Of a stretch of 64,000 bases of DNA, positions 56,413 through 64,000 are shown piece after piece. Every line of letters starts with the position of its first letter. Positions within the stretch are counted from its first letter, which is position 1. The translations under genes and the position numbers were made by a program. The stretch lies in the NCBI GenBank assembly GCA_021234155.1, contig JAJEKV010000144.1, positions 1,116,001-1,180,000 of the forward strand, read 5' to 3'. The notes below the pieces were generated by a model. That model was not told the origin of the DNA, made no database searches, and was given only the letters and a program-made list of their open reading frames with translations. Source of the stretch: Isoetes taiwanensis. Lineage: Eukaryota > Streptophyta > Lycopodiopsida > Isoetales > Isoetaceae.

Positions 56413-56597
56413 GCCATTTACCTGTCAATGGGCCATTTTCCTTTAAATGGAGCACTAGCGCCATTTTCCTTGAAATGGAGCAGCTGCGCCATTTCCCTTT
56501 GCGCCATTTAAAGGGAAATGGCGCAGCTGCTCCATTTCAAGGAAAATGGCGCTAGTGCTCCATTTAAAGGAAAATGGCCCATTGACAGGTAAATGGC
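56413..56597. repeat. Perfect 88-bp inverted repeat with 9-bp loop
   Basis: Arms 56413-56500 and 56510-56597 are exact reverse complements, separated by gcgccattt. Each arm itself contains several of the aaatggcgc/gcgccattt half-sites. A transcript across it would fold into one long perfect hairpin. The identity of the arms implies either very recent origin or active correction. Confidence 0.95.
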
Positions 56598-56665
56598 GCA
56601 GCTGCGCCATTTAAAGGTAAATGGCGCGATTGCGCCATTTCGTAAATGGAGCAGCTGCGCCATTT
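56591..56665. repeat. Palindrome array 2 (three units)
   Basis: Three more 22-bp units of the array-1 type start at 56591 (perfect), 56619 and 56644. They directly abut the 88-bp inverted repeat and lie about 100 bp before the transposase-like frame. Confidence 0.92.
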
Positions 56666-56771
56666 GTCTCATGTCGTATAATTTCTTTCACATTTTTGCA
56701 CTATTTTTACTAAGGTTGCATGTCTTTAACAAGTATATATATATGTGTATTGATTCTCACATAAAAGGCCC

Positions 56772-59700
56772 ATGCGTAACCTTGTCGATGGGGATGTGGT
56801 AGTTGCCAGGGGACATGAATTGCATAGAGGCCATCTGCATGGCAGGAACATTCCATGGTGCAATGTGGTCGTGGAGGTCACTGAAGCCATAGTGCCCACC
56901 CATGTGCTTCCCATTCCGTGTGAGGGAGCATATAACATTGCTGAAGCCGTGGGGACATTTATCGAATGGCCTCGAAATCAAGTGAACTACTGTGAAGGAG
57001 CCCCAACTATGTCATCGGGAACGTCTGATACTGAAACCCCCAACTTGCCTAGTAGTCCCTCCACAACATCATCAGACTCAGTGTCGACTGCTCCGCTCCT
57101 TCAAACAGTAAGCAACATAGAGAATATGGTGAACCTTGTCAGTAATAATACTGTGGTTGGTAAGGGTGTCTTGGTGAATAGAACTTGCATCCATGGGAAA
57201 AATGTTGACGCACTCAACGTAGCAGTGCAAGTTACCGAGGTTGTGGTGCCTACCCACATCCTTCCGATTCCATGTGATGGCGCTGACAACATTGAAGAGG
57301 CTGTGGGCACGTTTATCGAATGGCCTCGGCAGGATATAAGATATCATGCCATTGATTTAGCTACTCCATCACTGACCTCGAATGTAGAATCTGTAGAGGC
57401 AGTGTCAGATGCAGATGAAGAAATTGATCCTACAGTGGATCTAGGTACACGTTTTCCTCGCAGGATAGCATCAGATGATGATGAACCACCACCTAGTTTC
57501 TCAAGAACTGATCTCTTGGATAAGCATTGCCACATTCTTCATGCATGTGACCAAGTAAAATATGCAGAGGCCATAATTGTCTTGATGATCCCCAGGATGC
57601 TGTTGACGATGAATTTTTAGGAGACTCAAAGGTGGGGCTCTGTGTGGGAAAGATCCTTCCTGCACTAATTACAGAGGATCTCAAATGTCATGCTTGTGCA
57701 GAAAGGCCAGCAGAAAATGCACTTGTACAATGGGAAAATAGCGATGTGATGCTGCAGGATGGAAGGACTGTCTCACAACATCTGCAAGCTCGAGAAGCTA
57801 AAGAAAATGAGGATATGGAAATAGAATCGTTTGAGGACAACATTCAGGCTCAATTCAAACGAAAAAGGAAGTATACTTACACACATAGGATTCCAAGATA
57901 ACCCAAGGGAAAGAGCAAAGAGGAAAGGCTATGCTCCACAACTTCAATCAATAAGTTCATGAAGTCAAGCTACTGCAAAAATACTTGCAACAAGAAACTT
58001 ACCAAGCATCAAGTATGTGAATTAAGAAAAGAATTTTTATCTCAACCATACAATGCAAGGGTTACGTATTTTTTTGACGTGCTGAGTGTGACTTACACAG
58101 AGAAGAGAGAGGAGGAGGATAGTGCTCAAGGGGATGGAATTCTGTCTGGCTGGGTGGCACATGGCTTTAGGTATCAGTCAGTCAACATTTTACAATTGGA
58201 GAAACAGATTTGAAGCAGGTGGAAAGGTAGCTGAACATGGTAATACTGGCTCTAAGAAGCCTAGATCTTCTACATTGGCCACCGAATGTGTGCTAGACAG
58301 ATTCATTCAGGAGAATGCTGAAAGTATTCCCCATAGGAGCAAAAGAGGTAGAGATGATGTAAGAGAAAATGTACGGAAGCTTCCTTCCATTCTTAATAAG
58401 AAGCTTATACATAAAGAAGTTGGTGCAGTCGTTGAAGAGCTTACAGGAACAACTGTAGCCTTGAACTCTTTCTATAGTATATGGAAAAGAGAATTTCCAG
58501 ATGTTAGCATTGCAAAAAATATAGCCTTCTCTAAATGCAACATCTGCGTCATAATTAAGCAGAAGCTGGAAAAAACAAAAGATACAAGAGAGAGACAAAA
58601 TCTTGCAATTCAACGTCGGTCTCATATGCTAGAGCAACGCTCTTGTAGAAGTCAATATTGGCATTGGAGAGCATTGTTACAGCGGTCTCCTGAAAATCAT
58701 CTATGTATAATACATGATAAGATGGATCAGGTTAAGACTTTAGTGCCTAGAAGTCATCATCTAGCAAAATCTGTATGGAGAGGTGATCACTTGAAGAGCA
58801 GTTTGACAGGAGCTTTGACTCATGGGCATGGTGGTCGTGCCTATGGTCATTTTTCACTTGATTTATGGAAAGATGATTCAAACTTTCACATTGGTTCACT
58901 TTCTAGAATATTGCATAACTTGGAATTGGTGCAAGAGGACAAGATAAGTGACTTATGTGGAAGTAAGCCTGCAGATTGCAAATGGATGCAAGCAGTCAAG
59001 GACATCAATCCTTTGAAGAACAAACTTGCTTCCATGGGAGACGTATTGCCAAATACTTCAACTACAACGAATCCTGAGGTGTTCAACCCTCTTCCCCGAA
59101 ATCTCTATTTGCAACTTGATAATGCAGCAGGGCAAAACAAAAATAGGTATGTCTTTTCATATTTATCTTATTTGACTTGGCTTAAGGTCTTTGATGAGAT
59201 CCAAGTGGGCTTTATGATGGTCGGCCACACCCATGATGATATTGATGCTTTATTTGGAAATTTTTCAACCTTGATGAGTTAAATTCGGATGCTTTGACAC
59301 TACGAGCTACTTTACTTGTTTAGCAAATGCAATGCAAAATCCCCAATTCCATACTTTATTGATGAAGTTCCAAATTGGAAGGATTTTGTGAAGGGATTCA
59401 TCCCTGATAAGGGCCAACGCCTGGTTGGGCATACTGAACCATTGCTCTTCAAATTTAAGATGGCAGGAGATTGGCCTGTTATGCAATACAAAATGCGTCC
59501 TACACATAAAGAGTGGCTTCCAGCAGATTCTCCAGGAGTTAGAATATGGAAAGAGGATGAACATGGTCAGCCAATGATACCAAGTGGTGTGCCACAAAAT
59601 ATTCCTCCTAGACCAACATTGAAAGATCTTCCAAGGTTGAAGGATAGCATCAACAAATACATCTCCCTATGGAAGGACATATGTAAGAATCAAGAAAGTA

Positions 59701-59885
59701 GCTTGTTTGCAAGGCAATACACGGCAAGTGTTGAGTATTGGAGCCAGCTTCTTATCTCTTTGGAGGATGTTGCTCCAGGACGTCCTCAAAATGATGCATT
59801 TTGGCCACGAACAAGACAAGCTCCTCTAGAACAAACAGCATTTGTTCCAGAGGTCGACGTATCTGCCTTGGTCACACGACCTTTA
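56772..59885 (+). pseudogene. DUF8039/DUF7869-like transposase gene, frameshifted
   Basis: The first frame (56772-57620) has two copies of a ~60-residue module ending VVPTH-LPIPC, then NI-EAVGTFIEWPR (residues ~10-75 and ~120-200), resembling plant DUF8039. After frameshifts (near 57575 and 58165) and an in-frame stop (57899-57901), 58122-59282 encodes an HTH-like LGISQSTFYNWRNRF. It also encodes KCNICVIIKQKLEKT, an acidic IIHDKMD, then LQLDNAAGQNKNRYVF and VGFMMVGHTHDDIDALFG, typical of the DUF7869 family, thought to be RNase H-like transposases (recollection). A further shift near 59270 leads to the last frame (59316-59885, VPNWKDFVKGFI). LTR D cuts it at 59886, and the visible stop codon belongs to the LTR. 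Confidence 0.75.
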
Positions 59886-61527
59886 TGTGACGCTCCCTGC
59901 TAAACATACGGCGCCCAGCCGTACACTCGGCAGGAAATTCCCCATCCGGCTCTACAATCGCACGGGCCCTTCGTCTACCCCGCACTCTGAGGTGACCCTT
60001 AGTGCGGGGAGGGAACACGAAGGTGTCTTGCGCGCCCTTCCCCTATGGGCTCCTATAACAGCGGAAGCGATAACACGTCAGAACTAGCATCAAACATATA
60101 CAAATGCTACCTCGAAGGGTAGTGCATCACACATATACCAATGCAAAGATGATAATCACAAACCATAAAACATGAGAGCTCCTACCCCGGCTCAGACTCA
60201 TAAGGAGGATGACTGACTGGATAGGCCTCAAGATAGAGCAGACCGAGTCATGGCAATGGCGAGGGCTGGCATAGAACAATGGCTAGGGTTAACCACTCCA
60301 TCCGCCCCTCCTGTGCATACTTTGCAGATGGGCTAAATCAGGCTCGCATGACTCTAGCCTTCCGGATCACGCAATCCCATGGCATCGCCCATCGGGACTA
60401 CTCGGGTTGCATCTCCCCTGGTGGATGAGGCAGGGAAGGGTTGCATCTCCCCTTCCTGTGGTCTAGAGGTGCCGGGGCTGCTAGAGAATCGCGGGCGACA
60501 CGCGATTCGCACCAGTGAACCCCCAAAACGAGAGCCAAGCCAACACTTGCAGCTCTCGAGAGGCAGGGCAACACCATTGCCCCAGGAGGTGTCGGACCCA
60601 TGCTCGGCCCACACGAAGTGACCGACCATAAGCCTAGCCCACTATGGGATCCCCCGAAGCCCCCACTCGGCAAAGATCCTCCCTCCACATTCCCTCTAGC
60701 CCCGTTATGTGGTGCTGAGTCATATCATAGCCTCAATAGCCGGGTGGGCTCCTATGCACAGGCCGCATCTAATAGGAACTAAGGGATCTACTCTAGGAGC
60801 ATACTACATATGGCCCTAGGTCTCTACCCCCCTTCCCAATACAAGAGGAGCAAACATGGTCAACCAACATCACATAATCATCATATCATGAGAATAATCA
60901 TGAGAAGAACATCTTAACCTAATCATACAAATCTAACTAATGGTTAGGGTTCCTTGATTAGGGTTCAAGATGTTGAATACGGGTTCTAGGATGGCTCTAC
61001 TCTAGATACAAGATACTAGCATATCTGGAATGCTAATTCTAGATAAGCTATCATAACTACTATCCTACATACCTGCTCCTGATGCTCTCCCTCGGATCCA
61101 GGTGTGCCTCCATGGTCTTGACTCACAAGATCTTGCTCCTACTCCAAGAACGAGTCTACCTCATTGGGTCTTTGCACCAGCCTATGCCACAACAAACGAT
61201 GTTCGAAACGGGGTTTCGAATGAGTAGGTGAGTCTCTGGGTGCTAGGGCTGGAAAGAGGCCTAGGGTTAGGGTTTAGGCCTATATAAGTTAGGTCCACTT
61301 AGGATGCCACGTGGCACCAATCGGGTGAGTCCTGTGTGGCGGGTGCCCAATAGGTTAAGGCCACATGGATAATGGTCTAAACCTATGGTTGGCTAAGTTA
61401 TGAGAATAACTTGGCCATGCCCCCTAGTGCCACAATCTATGGTATACAAGGCTATGAAGCTAGACTTATATAGTGACGGATCCAGGAATATACGTATTTA
61501 TGGCGTATATTCCCCTGGACCGTCACA
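59886..61527 (-). repeat. LTR D (3' LTR of a minus-strand chromovirus), 1.64 kb
   Basis: On the minus strand it starts TGTGACGGTCCAGGGG at 61527 and ends GCAGGGAGCGTCACA at 59886, so it shares terminal bases and several internal blocks with LTR C but is a distinct subfamily. It is inserted at the end of the transposase pseudogene. Frames at 60354-60782 are LTR translations. Confidence 0.85.
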
Positions 61528-61528
61528 T

Positions 61529-61541
61529 TCTCCCCCCCTTA
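61529..61541 (-). other. Polypurine tract of element D
   Basis: On the minus strand taagggggggaga lies directly before the LTR start. Confidence 0.75.
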
Positions 61542-62382
61542 GGACAATGCTGTCCTCAGCATTGCGCTAAGGTGACGAACCTACCTTATGCCTGCAAAAC
61601 AACAACATAACACAACCTTTAGTTTACTTTAGCAATCAAGTTTTATTAGTTAAAGGTCAAAATTTAGGCTATATTTGTACTTATACAAAATTATATAGCC
61701 TTAACACCGTTATTTCTTATAATAATTCAAAATACTATTATAAGAGTTATTAGGGTTCATAATCTAAATTATGGCTCCCCCTTCGTAACGCGCTCCTCGT
61801 TGAAGTCCTCCTTCTACTTACCTGCAAAAGGAGCACATTACGTTAGTTTAGTTAATAATTTGTGGTTTTTAGAAAACCACCCCCCTTACCTCCTTGAGCC
61901 GAACTACTGGCTCAAGGTTGTCCTACTACCTTGCCCAAGATCATGGCCCTTTCGGATTTGAGCTTAGGGATCATTTAAGATGCTCCCATCATTGCCCATG
62001 ATCGAGTGCTACCTTGTACACGATCCCCCGGATCGAGTACACCCCAGTGCATCATGCCCTGAGGGTTTCAGCTAGGGAACGTCTCACGATCCCATCATCG
62101 CGCATGATCACTTTAACCTTCACCATGACCCTCCTACGGCCAGGTGTGCGTACCCCGCATCGTGGCATAGAGATCATCCGATCGATGTCCCATCATCGCC
62201 CACCATGCCCCATTCCTCACTCACATGACCCTAATGGTCATGCGCACCTCTTGGTGCGTGTGGCCTAGAGAATGCCCTAAAGGCGTATCCCATCATCGCC
62301 CACACGATCCAAGGTTCTGGCACATGCACCCTACTAACTATAATGCATGCGCCAAGCTTAAGGCTAACTAACAACATACTAG
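61542..62382. repeat. 3' leader of element D with ~100-bp repeats
   Basis: No gene is seen. The word cccatcatcgccca(c/t)gatc and variants occurs at about 61986, 62091, 62189 and 62290, a ~100-bp period, suggesting degenerate tandem copies. Confidence 0.55.
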
Positions 62383-64000
62383 CTAACCACCTGGCAAGTC
62401 GGGGTCGACCAAGTCGGAGACGACTTGCCCATCAAACTCCTTCATAAACTCTGGGTATTGCTTCTCCAAATCTTGCTTCAATACCCATGTCACGTCTTCC
62501 ACTGGCAAGTGCTTCCACTTAACCAAATACTGGAGGAATTGAGACCTCCTAGTCTTCTTGAATGACTTATCAAGAAGTAATTCAGGCACTATTTCTACTT
62601 GCTCCTCCGTCATTTCCAACAAGGTTGGAGTATCCAAAACCTCCTCAGGGTTAGGATTGTGCCTCTTTAATAAACTTACATGGAAGACCTTGTGAACTTT
62701 GAGATGGGCTGGCAGATCCAACTTGTAGGCTTGAGGGCCCACTCTCTCCAAAATCTTGAACGGACCGGCCCATCTAGGGGCAAGCTTCTTACAACTCCCA
62801 ATCCTAAGCTTGGCTTGCTTCACCTTGATCTTCAACCAAACGCTATCGCCTCCATGAAAGGAGACATCTGGGATGACTCCTGCTTGGCACTATTGTAGGC
62901 GAATTCCACCAAGTGGATATACTCATCCCACTTGGACTGCTTGTTCCACACATAACTTCGAAGCATGTCTTCAATGATCCGATTCGTCCTTTCCGTCTGG
63001 CCATCTGTTTGGGGATGATATGCCGTGCTCATGGAGAGCTTTGTCTGGATGGTGCTAAAGAGATCCTGCCAAAAGGCACTCATAAACTTAGAATCTCTAT
63101 CAGATATTATCTCCCGAGGCATGCCATGGAGTCTAAAAATCTCCCTTACAAATAACTTGGCAGTATCTAATGCGGTGTCAGTAGTCTTGCAAGGCACAAA
63201 ATGTGCCATCTTAGATAACTTGTCTACGACAACCATCAATGCATCCTTGCCTCGAAGAGTTCTAGGGAGACCTGTGATGAAATCCATGCTTATGACCTCC
63301 CACTTCGCATTTGGCACCCCCAATAGCTCTAAGGCACCTAGAATCCGAAGTTGCTCCGCCTTGGTCTGCTGACATAACTGGCAATCCCGAATATATGCAG
63401 CTATCTGCCTCTTCATTCCTGGCCAGAAGTAGCTACTTCGAATCTTGAAATAGGTCTTCATGAAGCCAGCATGCCCTGCTATTGGGCTGTTATGTGTGTC
63501 ATGAAGAATTAACTTCCTTACCCCTGATGATTCGGGCACACACAACTTATGCTTGTGATACAACATGCTGCCTTCCTTCTTATAATGCTTGAAGGCTTCC
63601 CGCTCCTTATCTGTTCTGGCTTGCCTGGAGAGACTTTCCCATACCTCCTTGAAGTCCACATCGGTTGGCAAGGACTCTTCAATCCTCTTACCAAACTCAC
63701 TCGAAAGAGTGGAAATCGCATTACAATGCGTCCTTGTCTGAAATGGTCTCCTGGAGAGGGCATCTTCTACAACATTAAGCTTGCCAGGCTTATATATAAT
63801 ATCAAAATCATACTCCTCAAGGAATTCCATCCACCTCCTTTGCCTTAAAGTTGAGGAGTGGTTGGGTGAAAAGATCTTGAAGGCTCGTGATCGTGATCTA
63901 ACCGAAACTTCCTCCCCGCCAAGTAATGCCTCCATATCCTTAATGCCCCGACAATGGCTAGCAGCTCCCGATCATGGGTTGGGTAGCGTGTTTTCCGGCG
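62383..64000 (-). pseudogene. pol: Chromovirus pol of element D (partial, runs off the window)
   Basis: On the minus strand, 64000-63850 encodes the RNase H end ([22 protein letters not shown]). There is then a small frameshift near 63860 and integrase at 63835-62832: HDTHNSPIAGH ... CQLCQQTK, MDFITGLP, SDRDSKF, GQTERTNR. A one-step frame change near 62835 leads to the C-terminus (62835-62383) with KLAPRWAGPFKILERVG, HLKVHKVFHVSLLKRH and QYLVKWKHLPVEDVTWVL, a chromodomain-like tail, ending in a natural stop. RT, protease and gag would lie beyond the right edge. It is closely related to 47130-48760 but in better condition. Confidence 0.88.

Overview
This window looks like nuclear DNA from a large, repeat-rich land-plant genome. 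My best guess is a fern or another seed-free vascular plant. The reasons are stacked Ty3/gypsy retrotransposons with chromodomain-type integrase tails, GT-AG split genes, PLS-type pentatricopeptide (PPR) fragments, a plant-specific Transposase_24-like gene and a DUF7869-like transposase relic. The clade assignment is inference. No bacterial or organellar operon structure is present.

Layout from left to right. 1-1378: mostly non-coding, with a possible small secreted protein on the minus strand and a perfect 36-bp palindrome. 1379-14842: an LTR retrotransposon (plus strand) with two ~1.5-kb LTRs about 1% different, broken gag, a 1.75-kb polypyrimidine tract, a pol ORF with an extra RNase H domain placed before reverse transcriptase, and integrase split by a 235-bp MITE with a 9-bp target-site duplication (TSD). 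A poly(A) retroposon sits in its 3' part. 15223-17748: a five-exon, slightly broken Transposase_24-like gene, followed by another poly(A) retroposon. 18829-24799 (minus strand): an unrecognised 456-aa ORF and an intact histone H3-like gene that begins where a Ty3 LTR stops, then a deleted pol fragment and a segment repeated in inverted orientation at 51103-54722. 26266-26640: a 25S rRNA fragment. 27555-30923: an intact eight-exon host gene with a YccV/HspQ-like domain. 36976-43791: a split ORF interrupted by a 6.35-kb hAT-like element (8-bp TSD) that carries duplicated PPR gene fragments and a SINE. 44016-51102: a decayed chromovirus (gag, protease, RT, RNase H, integrase, chromodomain-like tail) with its 3' LTR. 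51103-54877: the inverted copy ending in a complete LTR. 54878-59885: arrays of GC-centred palindromes, a perfect 88-bp inverted repeat and a frameshifted DUF8039/DUF7869-like transposase gene. 59886-64000: the 3' LTR and part of pol of another chromovirus on the minus strand.

Few genes look functional: the YccV gene (complete, all splice phases agree), the H3-like gene (open, fold residues conserved) and perhaps the 456-aa ORF beside it. Nearly everything else is mobile DNA at different stages of decay and nested insertion. The items I would check first are the LTR-fused histone H3 variant with its long coiled-coil tail, and the palindrome array with the 88-bp hairpin in front of the transposase relic. 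Next are the retroelement whose added RNase H keeps its catalytic residues while the native one has lost them, and the PPR-carrying hAT element.
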